Below, in pieces: positions 7,561 to 15,127 of a stretch of 19,408 bases of DNA (position 1 is its first letter; every line of letters begins with the position of its first letter). Source of the DNA: S010-17 sp036478895 (lineage in GTDB: Bacteria > Bacteroidota > Bacteroidia > Flavobacteriales > Flavobacteriaceae). A program made the position numbers and the translations under genes. The notes below the pieces were generated by a model. The model saw only the letters and a list, made by a program, of their open reading frames with translations, ran no database searches and was not told the DNA's origin. The stretch is taken from NCBI GenBank assembly GCA_036478895.1, contig JAZGEV010000001.1, positions 1-19,408 of the forward strand, given 5' to 3'.

Positions 7561-8595
7561 TTACTTTTCAACTTCCAACTCAAAAAAAGCAATTTTTTGT
7601 TCGCCTGATGATTTTTTATATGCTCTAAACATACCTTTGGTATTAAAATTCCAAGCTATATTTCCCTTCTTATCTAGAACAATTAAGCCGCCTTTTCCTT
7701 TTAGAGAGGCAATGTTTTCATGAATAACTTTTTGCGCGGCTTCTTTTACCGTTGCATTGGTATACTGCATTAAACTAGAGACTTCATGAGCTGCCAAAGT
7801 TCTTATAAAAAATTCACCAGTTCCAGTACATGAAACGCCACACGTCTTATTATTGGCATATGTACCAGCGCCAATTATAGGCGAATCCCCTATTCTACCG
7901 AATTTTTTATTGGTTAAACCTCCTGTGGATGTTCCAGCTGCAATATTACCTTGTTTATCTAATGCAACAGCGCCAACAGTACCGTACTTTTTAAATTTCT
8001 TAGTGCTTGTTTTTAAAGCAATTTTACGTTCATTTTCCTGTACTTTTAGCAAATAATCATGCTGTCTTTTGGTATAAAAATAAGTGTCATTTTCAAATTC
8101 AATCTTATGTTGTTCGGCAAATATTTCTGCGCCTTTTCCAGATAACAATACGTGTTTTGTACTGTCCATAACCATACGTGCTAAAAAAATTGGATTCTTT
8201 ATATTACTTACACCAGCAACTGCACCTGTATTTAAAGTATTTCCATCCATAATAGATGCATCCATTTTGTTTTTTCCTTGGTTATCAAAAACAGAACCTT
8301 TCCCTGCATTAAATAGTGGTGAATTCTCTAGTATGGAAATAGTTTGTTGTACGGCATCCACACTATTACCACCATTTTCTAATATGGAACAGCCTTTTTC
8401 TAGAGCTTTTTGTAACATTAGCTCATATTGCTTTTTCTTTTCTTCAGGAAAAACTCTTGGTGTAATATAACCTGCGCCACCGTGTAAGACTATGGCATAA
8501 GGTTTATTTTTAACTTCATTTGAGGTTTCTTTTTTGCAACTAAAAGAAATCAGTACCATAAATATTAGTGCAATAAATAGTGTGTATTGTTTCAT
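7561..8595 (-). CDS. Isoaspartyl peptidase / type 2 L-asparaginase, lipoprotein
   Basis: This is an Ntn-hydrolase of the plant-type asparaginase (family T2) group, 344 residues. It is made as a single chain that cleaves itself at a Gly-Thr bond. The site is GTVGAVALD, so the new N-terminal nucleophile would be Thr206. Other landmarks are HGGAG at 38-42, NAGKGSVF at 96-103, MDASIMDG at 111-118, GRIGDSPIIGAG at 233-244 and TGTGE at 257-261. Such enzymes cleave isoaspartyl dipeptides from damaged proteins and hydrolyse asparagine. The N-terminus has a signal peptide ending in LISFSC with Cys20 as likely lipid anchor, so it would act in the periplasm or on a membrane surface. Its ATG is 3 nt after the stop of the T9SS cargo gene, so the two are surely co-transcribed. 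Confidence 0.93.
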   Translation of the reverse strand: MKQYTLFIALIFMVLISFSCKKETSNEVKNKPYAIVLHGGAGYITPRVFPEEKKKQYELMLQKALEKGCSILENGGNSVDAVQQTISILENSPLFNAGKGSVFDNQGKNKMDASIMDGNTLNTGAVAGVSNIKNPIFLARMVMDSTKHVLLSGKGAEIFAEQHKIEFENDTYFYTKRQHDYLLKVQENERKIALKTSTKKFKKYGTVGAVALDKQGNIAAGTSTGGLTNKKFGRIGDSPIIGAGTYANNKTCGVSCTGTGEFFIRTLAAHEVSSLMQYTNATVKEAAQKVIHENIASLKGKGGLIVLDKKGNIAWNFNTKGMFRAYKKSSGEQKIAFFELEVEK

Positions 8596-8598
8596 AAT

Positions 8599-11220
8599 TT
8601 AATTATTTTTCAGACTAAAATGTCCTTTTTTAAAAATTCTTTTCCCTTTATAATTAAGCAGTTCTACAGTAAACCAATAATCGGCTTCGGTCATTAATTG
8701 CTGCTTATACTTTCCATTCCAACCCAAGCCTTTTGGATCTATTTTAGCGACAGCTTTACCGTATCTATCGTAAATTGTAAGCATAGAAATTGTGTGATAT
8801 TCGTTGCAAATTGCATTGATATTATTTAAATTCCAAGTATCGTAATGACCGTCATCGTTTGGTGTAAAAAATTTAGGATAACTTAAAATATGAATTTCTT
8901 TGTGGACCATACCACATCCGTTAAGGTCTTTTACAGTCACAGTATGTGAGCCATACAATAAACCAACAAATGTATTTTCCGATTGAAAATAAGTAGCATC
9001 ATCTACTTGTAAAAGGTCAAGATCTATTGCATATACATAGTTACCACTTCCAATAACTACAATTAAAATACTTACACGTTCAGGATTGGTTGTATCGGCA
9101 AAAACAACATGGTCAATAATTGGTATACTAGATGGCAAAACAGTTATGGTTCTTGAATCTACACATAAATCATCATTATAAACTTCTATAGTATAATCTC
9201 CTATTTCATTAATATTGATGGTTGGTGTTGTTTCTAATGTTGACCAAAGAAATGTATAATTAACCAGGTCATTCTGTTCAATATTGGTATTTAATTCAAT
9301 ATTTGTAGGATATGTATTGGTACAATAATAAATAACTTCATCTACAAAAGCAGGCTCATCGTTTTCAAAAACAACGGATTCTTCTACATAAAATTTTTTA
9401 GTTTGCTTACAATCAAATGGATTGGTAATTTCCACACTATATTCGCCAGCTTCATTAATGGCAATACTTGCGCCAGATTCACCAGTTGACCATAAAAAAG
9501 TATAGTCCGCAATGTCATTATTTTCAAAATTTACATTTAAATCAATCGTATTTGGATAGGAATCTAAACAGTAAATTATGTTTTCTTCATCTACATAATT
9601 TGGTTCGGGATTTTCAAAAAACAGAATAACATTAATATCAAAAGATCCAATGTAAAAACAAGCCTCATTCGTTTTATTTATTCTATAACTAATCACTTCT
9701 GTAAGTGTTGTGTTTGTATAGGTTTCACCTATTGGATTGACTTCCAAAAACGCATCTAAACCTGAACCGTAATAGGCTATTTCCACATCTGCATTACCTG
9801 CTAAAAGTATGGCACTTTGGTTTAAAAAACTAAAAGTAGCTACACCATCAAAATCACATAAATACAAAGATTCTGGTGTTTGAATTTGAATGGATGCCAC
9901 GTGATAATTTTGTTGTTTTGCACAACCATTAACAGTTGAAATCACTACCGAGTAATCTCCATCAGTATCAATGTTCAAAGTAGTTGTTGTTGCGCCAGTA
10001 GACCACAAATAGGTAAAATCATCATTGTTATTATTGTCAAATTGTGGTCCTAAATCTATAGTTTGATTAATACTATTGAGACAATAATTAGAGGTTTGGT
10101 TATCGACAAAATTAGGTTCTGGATTGGTAAAAAAAGTATCAACAGTAATCTCAAATGTCCCAATATAAAAACAGCCATCATCTGTTTTATCAAGCCGATA
10201 CCATATAGTTTGTGGATTTGAGATATTGGTATAACCACTTTCAATTTCATTGGAAATCAAATTAGCATCATTAAAATTTTCGTAATAGGAAACAATAGTA
10301 CTGGTATTATTTCCAATTAAATACGTATTTTGATTAGAAAAATCAAAACTAGCAAAGCCAGAATCATCACATATAGTTAGCACATTTGATGAGCTAGTTT
10401 CCAACAAAAAAACAACTAATTCAATTTCATAAACACTAAAACATTCGGTAATATTATCAACCATTCTTACAAAAACAATACCGTTAGTAGAATTGAACGT
10501 TGCTGGGTCTGTTATTGCATTAACTCCTATTTGCGCATCACTTATTGTACTATAATAACTTACAGTAACATCTTGACCATTAATTAAATTCACTTCATTT
10601 TCTTGCAAGTTAAAAGTATAGGTATATTCTCCTGGATTTGCACAACCTTCTAAAAGCGAATCAAAACCTGTTGGCGCTTCGTTGAAGGAAGCTGTTCCTG
10701 TCCATTCTAATGAAAAAGGGCTATTTCCAACGGGACGATCAATACACAAATAATAAAATTCACCTGCTGTAACGGTTAATTCTTGCACAAAATTATTACC
10801 ATCGGGTCCAGGACCTTCAAATGTATCTGTTTCGGAACTATTCATTCCTGTTAAATTACTGGCTGAATTTGCTGCAGATGGATTTGTAGTAGAGCAACGA
10901 ATTGTAGAAACAAATTCATCACAGGCAACATTTGGTCCAAAAATAAAAAAATCATAATCTTCGTTTATGCTTGTACTATTTGGCGTTAAAACAAAACCTA
11001 GAGTACCGCTAACGGCTACATTTAATTTAAACCAAACAGAGGTATGCTCACCTGAGCCACAGCCACTATTACCTGTAACTTCTTGAAAACCAAAGCCATT
11101 TACATCTAAATTTAAGGTACTATTTCCACAAATAACGATACTATTTACACAATCGTTTGGATCTTGCGAATAGAGATTATTTGAAATAAAAAGTAATATT
11201 AAAAAGAGGATCTTTTTCAT
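8599..11220 (-). CDS. T9SS type B sorting domain protein with repeated Ig/PKD-like modules
   Basis: The 873-residue protein has a signal peptide (about 1-19, cleavage near YSQ) and a C-terminal gliding-motility/CHU_C-type sorting domain (about 780-873), with FTPNDDGHYDTWNL and IYDRYGKAV. It is therefore exported by the type IX system and released or bound at the surface. Residues 21-175 resemble the N-terminal region seen on many such proteins (CVNSIVICGN, then SVWFKL and DYDFFIFGP). The middle alternates two module types. Module A occurs at about 280-375 and 452-545 (CDDSG or CDFDG, then CFYIGTF or CFYIGSF). Module B occurs at about 379-440, 550-612 and 632-695 (NYTFLWST-like, then GDYTIEV-like). 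No catalytic domain is visible, so a binding, adhesive or structural role is a guess. It starts 35 nt after cca and ends 3 nt before the asparaginase gene. Confidence 0.9.
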   Translation of the reverse strand: MKKILFLILLFISNNLYSQDPNDCVNSIVICGNSTLNLDVNGFGFQEVTGNSGCGSGEHTSVWFKLNVAVSGTLGFVLTPNSTSINEDYDFFIFGPNVACDEFVSTIRCSTTNPSAANSASNLTGMNSSETDTFEGPGPDGNNFVQELTVTAGEFYYLCIDRPVGNSPFSLEWTGTASFNEAPTGFDSLLEGCANPGEYTYTFNLQENEVNLINGQDVTVSYYSTISDAQIGVNAITDPATFNSTNGIVFVRMVDNITECFSVYEIELVVFLLETSSSNVLTICDDSGFASFDFSNQNTYLIGNNTSTIVSYYENFNDANLISNEIESGYTNISNPQTIWYRLDKTDDGCFYIGTFEITVDTFFTNPEPNFVDNQTSNYCLNSINQTIDLGPQFDNNNNDDFTYLWSTGATTTTLNIDTDGDYSVVISTVNGCAKQQNYHVASIQIQTPESLYLCDFDGVATFSFLNQSAILLAGNADVEIAYYGSGLDAFLEVNPIGETYTNTTLTEVISYRINKTNEACFYIGSFDINVILFFENPEPNYVDEENIIYCLDSYPNTIDLNVNFENNDIADYTFLWSTGESGASIAINEAGEYSVEITNPFDCKQTKKFYVEESVVFENDEPAFVDEVIYYCTNTYPTNIELNTNIEQNDLVNYTFLWSTLETTPTININEIGDYTIEVYNDDLCVDSRTITVLPSSIPIIDHVVFADTTNPERVSILIVVIGSGNYVYAIDLDLLQVDDATYFQSENTFVGLLYGSHTVTVKDLNGCGMVHKEIHILSYPKFFTPNDDGHYDTWNLNNINAICNEYHTISMLTIYDRYGKAVAKIDPKGLGWNGKYKQQLMTEADYWFTVELLNYKGKRIFKKGHFSLKNN

Positions 11221-11255
11221 AGTTACACAATAAAATACTTGGTAAATATAAGTAT

Positions 11256-12677
11256 TTATAGCTTTACTAAATTTAACTCTGCCCCTTTTTTTAGCATAAA
11301 TGCGTAAGCTTCATCATAATCATTTGCAATTTCACCATCCAAAATAGCTTCTTTAATGGCATCTTTAATTGTGCCTATTTCTCTACAAGGTTTTAAATTA
11401 TAAGTTTTCATTATAATTTCTCCAGTAATTGGTGGTTGAAAATTACGTATTTGATCACGTGCCTCCACTTCAGTAATTTTGGCTCTAACGATTTTAAAAT
11501 TATTGTGATATTTTTTAAATTTAACAGGGTTTTTTGTCGTGATATCTGCTTCGCAATGTGTGATTAAATCATCAATATCATCACCTGCATCAAAGACCAA
11601 ACGACGCACTGCGGCATCGCCAACTTCGGTTGCAATTACAATTGGACGCGAACTTAAAAGTACAAGTTTTTGGACGTATTTCATTTTTTCGTTTAAAGGC
11701 ATCTTTAAACGTTTAAAAATTTTATAAACCATTTTTGAACCTACAAATTCGTGTGCATGAAATGTCCAACCTGTGCCTTTTTCAAATTTCTTTGTGGGTG
11801 CTTTTCCAATATCGTGTAACAAAGCCGTCCAACGCAACCAAAGTTTGTCGGTTACTCTAGATATATTATCAACTACTTCTAGCGTATGATAAAAATTGTC
11901 TTTATGACCTTGTCCATCTATTTTTTCAACACCACATAAATTGGTTAATTCTGGTAAAAATTGGTGTAACAAATTGGTTTCCTGTAGTAATTTTAAGCCA
12001 ACCGAAGGTTTGTCACTCAACATTATTTTATGAAACTCTGTAACGATACGCTCTTTGGTGATTATGTCTAATCGCTTAGCATTTTTTTCTATGGAATCTA
12101 GTGACTCTTGCACTATTGTAAAATTTAATTGCGATGCAAATCGTATGGCACGCATCATTCGCAAAGGATCGTCAGAATAGGTAATGTCTGGATCTAATGG
12201 CGTGCGAATTATCTTATTCTCCAAATCAGTTACACCATCAAACGGATCAATCAGTTCACCGTAATTATTAGCATTTAAACTAATTGCCATGGCATTAATT
12301 GTAAAGTCTCTACGGTCTTGATCGTCTTTTAAAGAACCTTCTTCAACCAATGGATTTCTACTATCTTTTGTATACGATTCCTTTCGAGCACCAACAAATT
12401 CAATTTCAATATCGTCAAAACGTAACATGGCAGTACCATAGGTTTTGAAAATTTGCACTTTAGGTTTTGACGGCATCAAAGAGGCTACTTTTTTTGCCAA
12501 TTCTATGCCACTACCAACACACACAACATCAATATCTTTTGCATCGCCTCTTTTTAATATATAATCACGTACAAATCCACCAATTACATACGTTTCTAGA
12601 TGTAATTGCTCTGCTGCTTTTGAAATAAATTCAAATGCAGCATGTTGTAAGGCGTTTTTATAATTTTTTGACATCAT
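11256..12677 (-). CDS. cca: CCA tRNA nucleotidyltransferase with HD domain
   Basis: The 473-residue protein is a class II nucleotidyltransferase of the poly(A) polymerase/CCA-adding family. Visible motifs are GGFVRD at 33-38 and DID at 48-50 for metal and nucleotide binding, RRDFTINAMA at 122-131, and DPLRMMRAIRFA at 170-181. A C-terminal HD phosphohydrolase-like region follows, with YHTLEVVDN near 263-271, LLHDIGK at 286-292 and HAHEFVGSK near 307-315. CCA-adding enzymes build or repair the 3' CCA end of tRNAs. Strictly A-adding or poly(A) variants cannot be excluded by eye, but the length and HD arrangement are those of the usual Bacteroidota enzyme. Two tandem ATGs (12677 and 12674) can serve as start. 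The gene lies 80 nt downstream of dusB, another tRNA gene, and has its own possible -7 box. Confidence 0.92.
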   Translation of the reverse strand: MMSKNYKNALQHAAFEFISKAAEQLHLETYVIGGFVRDYILKRGDAKDIDVVCVGSGIELAKKVASLMPSKPKVQIFKTYGTAMLRFDDIEIEFVGARKESYTKDSRNPLVEEGSLKDDQDRRDFTINAMAISLNANNYGELIDPFDGVTDLENKIIRTPLDPDITYSDDPLRMMRAIRFASQLNFTIVQESLDSIEKNAKRLDIITKERIVTEFHKIMLSDKPSVGLKLLQETNLLHQFLPELTNLCGVEKIDGQGHKDNFYHTLEVVDNISRVTDKLWLRWTALLHDIGKAPTKKFEKGTGWTFHAHEFVGSKMVYKIFKRLKMPLNEKMKYVQKLVLLSSRPIVIATEVGDAAVRRLVFDAGDDIDDLITHCEADITTKNPVKFKKYHNNFKIVRAKITEVEARDQIRNFQPPITGEIIMKTYNLKPCREIGTIKDAIKEAILDGEIANDYDEAYAFMLKKGAELNLVKL

Positions 12678-12685
12678 ATATTTTG

Positions 12686-12693
12686 CGAAAATA
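12686..12693 (-). promoter_or_regulatory. Possible -7 box for cca
   Basis: The minus strand reads TATTTTCG, one base from TAnnTTTG, ending 8 nt before the first of two tandem cca ATGs. This is close to the start and would leave almost no leader. Weak without a -33 element. Confidence 0.35.
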
Positions 12694-12757
12694 ACGTTTC
12701 ACTATTTATAAATCTAATATTTGTTTATCGTTTGATAATTTGTTTCGTTTTGAATTT

Positions 12758-13732
12758 TTAAAACTTACGTAACACTTCGTCAAACACTTTTACAATACCT
12801 TCAAAATCATCGGTAGTAACCATGCGTAAACGGTATTCTTTAAAATGAGGAATCCCTTTAAAATAATTTGTATAATGACGTCTAGTTTCAACAATACCTA
12901 AGCGTTCACCTTTCCATTTAATTGCCATTTCAAGGTGTCTTTTTGCCATGTCAACTCGCTGTGCTATTGATGCTTTTGGCAGATGCTCTCCAGTTTTAAA
13001 GAAATGTTTTACTTCATTAAAAAACCAAGGATTCCCAATACTTGCTCTTCCAATCATTGCGCCATCCAATCCATAATCATCTCTCATAATCACTGCTTTT
13101 TCTGGCGTATCAACATCGCCGTTTCCAAAGACGGGAATGTGCATGCGTTGGTTGTTCTTAACTTCTGCAATGGGTTTCCAATCGGCTTCTCCTTTATACA
13201 TTTGCGCACGAGTTCTGCCGTGAATAGAAATAGCCTTTGCGCCAACATCTTGTAAGCGTTCTGCAACATCAACAATTTGTATTGAGCTATGATCCCAACC
13301 CAAACGTGTTTTTATTGTAATAGGCAAGTTGGTATGTTTTACCATTGCTTCGGTTAACTTCACCATCAACGGGATGTCTTTTAAAATTCCAGCGCCAGCA
13401 CCTTTACTAACTACTTTTTTAACAGGACACCCAAAATTAATATCAATAATATCGGGATTCGATTTTTCAACAATTTCAATGGTTCGTAACATAGAATCTA
13501 AGTTTGCCCCAAAAATTTGAATACCTACAGGACGTTCTTTATCATAAATATCTAATTTCATTGTGCTTTTAGCTGCATCGCGAATTAAACCTTCACTGGA
13601 AATAAATTCAGTATAAACCACATCTGCGCCTTGCTCCTTACATAACGCTCTAAATGGCGGATCACTTACATCTTCCATTGGCGCTAACAATAAGGGGAAT
13701 TTCCCTAATTCAATATCTCCAATCTTTGCCAT
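12758..13732 (-). CDS. dusB: tRNA dihydrouridine synthase (DusB type)
   Basis: This flavoenzyme reduces uridines in the tRNA D-loop with NADPH. The 324-residue protein shows the TIM-barrel Dus pattern: LLLAPMEDVSDPPFR at 14-28, TEFISSEGL at 41-49, NFGCPV at 99-104 with the catalytic Cys102, ITIKTRLGW at 138-146, SIHGRTR at 169-175, VFGNGDV at 201-207 and GAMIGRASIGNPW at 224-236, which binds FMN phosphate. The fit is to the DusB/Nifr3 group that is the usual single Dus of Bacteroidota; the subtype is inferred from memory of the family. An exact -7 box lies 20 nt upstream. The gene heads a minus-strand run with cca, the T9SS cargo gene and the asparaginase, and is divergent from the sirtuin gene across 56 bp. 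Confidence 0.94.
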   Translation of the reverse strand: MAKIGDIELGKFPLLLAPMEDVSDPPFRALCKEQGADVVYTEFISSEGLIRDAAKSTMKLDIYDKERPVGIQIFGANLDSMLRTIEIVEKSNPDIIDINFGCPVKKVVSKGAGAGILKDIPLMVKLTEAMVKHTNLPITIKTRLGWDHSSIQIVDVAERLQDVGAKAISIHGRTRAQMYKGEADWKPIAEVKNNQRMHIPVFGNGDVDTPEKAVIMRDDYGLDGAMIGRASIGNPWFFNEVKHFFKTGEHLPKASIAQRVDMAKRHLEMAIKWKGERLGIVETRRHYTNYFKGIPHFKEYRLRMVTTDDFEGIVKVFDEVLRKF

Positions 13733-13752
13733 ATCCTTTATAATTTATGGCA

Positions 13753-13760
13753 CAAATTTA
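13753..13760 (-). promoter_or_regulatory. -7 box for dusB
   Basis: The minus strand reads TAAATTTG, an exact TAnnTTTG match, ending 20 nt before the dusB ATG at 13732. It lies 12 nt from the opposite-facing box of the sirtuin gene. Confidence 0.6.
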
Positions 13761-13772
13761 AGTAATTTTTTA

Positions 13773-13780
13773 TATTTTTG
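13773..13780 (+). promoter_or_regulatory. -7 box for the sirtuin gene
   Basis: TATTTTTG matches TAnnTTTG exactly and ends only 8 nt before the first of two tandem ATGs (13789 and 13792). The mRNA would then be leaderless or nearly so. Confidence 0.55.
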
Positions 13781-13788
13781 TACATATA

Positions 13789-14472
13789 ATGATGAAACGA
13801 ATTACAATATTAACAGGTGCAGGTATTTCGGCAGAAAGCGGCATTAAAACCTTTAGAGATAGTAATGGTTTATGGGAAGGTCATGATGTTAAGGAAGTTG
13901 CCACACCAGAAGGTTTTTTAATAAACCCAAAACTCGTTTTAGATTTTTACAATCAACGTCGCGCTCAATTACTTGATGTAACGCCAAACGCTGCTCATAG
14001 TGCACTTGTTGAATTAGAAAAAAAATACAGTGTCAATATCGTCACTCAAAACGTGGATGATTTACATGAACGTGCAGGCAGTAAAAATGTATTACATCTT
14101 CACGGTGAATTATTAAAATCGAGAAGTACCGTTGACGATTCTTTAATCTACAATTGTAACGAGGCCATTGATATTGGCGATACGTGTGAAAAAAATTCGC
14201 AATTAAGACCGCACATTGTTTGGTTTGGTGAAGCCGTTCCAATGCTTGATGTAGCTATAGAAATTGTAGCAAAATCAGATATTTTGGTAATTATTGGCAC
14301 ATCAATGCAAGTTTATCCAGCGGCAAGTTTGGTGAATTTTGTAATGCACAACACGCCTATTTATTTTATTGATCCAAAACCTACTATAAATACATTGGAT
14401 TATAACAATTTAACCATTATAAAAGCGACTGCTACACAAGGCATGGAACAATTAGTTAAACTATTAAGTTAA
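13789..14472 (+). CDS. SIR2 family NAD-dependent protein deacylase (CobB-like sirtuin)
   Basis: Sirtuins use NAD to remove acyl groups from lysines. The 227-residue protein shows GAGISAESGIKTFRD at 10-24, TQNVDDLHERAG at 86-97, the catalytic His105 in HLHGE, RPHIVWFGE at 140-148 and IGTSMQVYPA at 169-178. FYNQRR at 53-58 places Tyr54 and Arg57 like the Tyr/Arg pair of class III sirtuins (E. coli CobB, SIRT5), which favours succinyl-type acyl groups. Between 106 and 140 there are only two cysteines (123 and 133) and no CxxC pair, so the normal four-cysteine zinc site is absent. I recall related Bacteroidota proteins with the same gap, so it is probably not a pseudogene. The start is at tandem ATGs; the next gene begins 29 nt downstream and may be co-transcribed. 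Confidence 0.93.
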   Translation: MMKRITILTGAGISAESGIKTFRDSNGLWEGHDVKEVATPEGFLINPKLVLDFYNQRRAQLLDVTPNAAHSALVELEKKYSVNIVTQNVDDLHERAGSKNVLHLHGELLKSRSTVDDSLIYNCNEAIDIGDTCEKNSQLRPHIVWFGEAVPMLDVAIEIVAKSDILVIIGTSMQVYPAASLVNFVMHNTPIYFIDPKPTINTLDYNNLTIIKATATQGMEQLVKLLS

Positions 14473-14501
14473 ATGGTACGCTTATTGCAAAATACATAAC
14501 A

Positions 14502-14996
14502 ATGAAAAAAATAAGCATTCTTTTTATAGTCGTCTCTTTACTTTCGTTCACGATACATAAATATCACTTAAGTAATACCAAAGTTATTTATAATTCTGAT
14601 AAAGAAACTATTCAAATAACCATGCGTTATTTTGTTGATGATATGGAAACAGCCATCAATACTAAAGAAAATTTAGCGATTGAATTGGGCACAAAAATTG
14701 AACATGATTCTACCGATGTTTTTTTAAATAATTATGTAAAATCTCACTTTAATATTCATATTAATGAAACCTTAAAAACGTATAACTATATAGGTAGAGA
14801 AATAGAAAAAGATATTATTTACCTTTATATAGAAGTAGAAAAAATACCAACAGTCCATTCTATCCAAATAGAGAATACGTTTTTATTAAGTGATTTTGAC
14901 GATCAAAAAAATGTGATTAAACTTAGTATTAATAATAAAAAGAAGACTTTTATTCTTAAAAACGGGACACCTAAAAAGAGCATTTCGTATAAATAA
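14502..14996 (+). CDS. DUF6702-like exported protein, unknown function
   Basis: The 164-residue protein has an N-terminal hydrophobic signal (about 1-18) without a lipobox, followed by a soluble, beta-rich domain. The opening KYHLSNTKVIYN, the middle QITMRYFVDDMETAI (about 39-53) and YIGREIEKDIIYLYIEVE (about 95-113) fit my memory of the Bacteroidota family DUF6702; I could not search for it. No catalytic motif is evident. The gene lies between the sirtuin (29 nt upstream) and a secreted M1 peptidase (131 nt downstream), all on the same strand. I recall DUF6702 genes often sitting next to M1 peptidases, which suggests a linked role in the periplasm, but this is inference. The peptidase has its own promoter box, so the two may not share a transcript. 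Confidence 0.75.
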   Translation: MKKISILFIVVSLLSFTIHKYHLSNTKVIYNSDKETIQITMRYFVDDMETAINTKENLAIELGTKIEHDSTDVFLNNYVKSHFNIHINETLKTYNYIGREIEKDIIYLYIEVEKIPTVHSIQIENTFLLSDFDDQKNVIKLSINNKKKTFILKNGTPKKSISYK

Positions 14997-15094
14997 ATGT
15001 AACATTTTTAAATAATAGCGTCACATCTATACTTTATAATTCTTAAATCGATGTTAATTATACATTAATCGGTGTTTTTTATTGATTTAATTAT

Positions 15095-15102
15095 TACTTT
15101 TG
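15095..15102 (+). promoter_or_regulatory. -7 box for the M1 peptidase gene
   Basis: TACTTTTG matches TAnnTTTG exactly and ends 25 nt before the ATG at 15128. The TTG at 15082-15084 is only 10 nt upstream, too close to be its -33 element. Confidence 0.55.
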
Positions 15103-15127
15103 ATTTTTAAACTAAACATCATATACT

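Noticed and set aside
8084..8470. 128-residue plus-strand ORF opposite the asparaginase gene
   Set aside because: It lies wholly within a well-supported gene on the other strand, has no family resemblance, and has no promoter or spacing that would favour it.
9150..10100. Repeated nucleotide patterns that look like a repeat array
   Set aside because: They follow the codon phase of the T9SS cargo gene and come from repeated protein modules. Units are long and diverged, without uniform spacers, so this is not CRISPR or a DNA-level satellite.
14995..15009. AAATGT / ACATTT inverted repeat as a terminator before the M1 peptidase
   Set aside because: The stem is AT-only with almost no loop, and the following T-run is very short; too weak to call.
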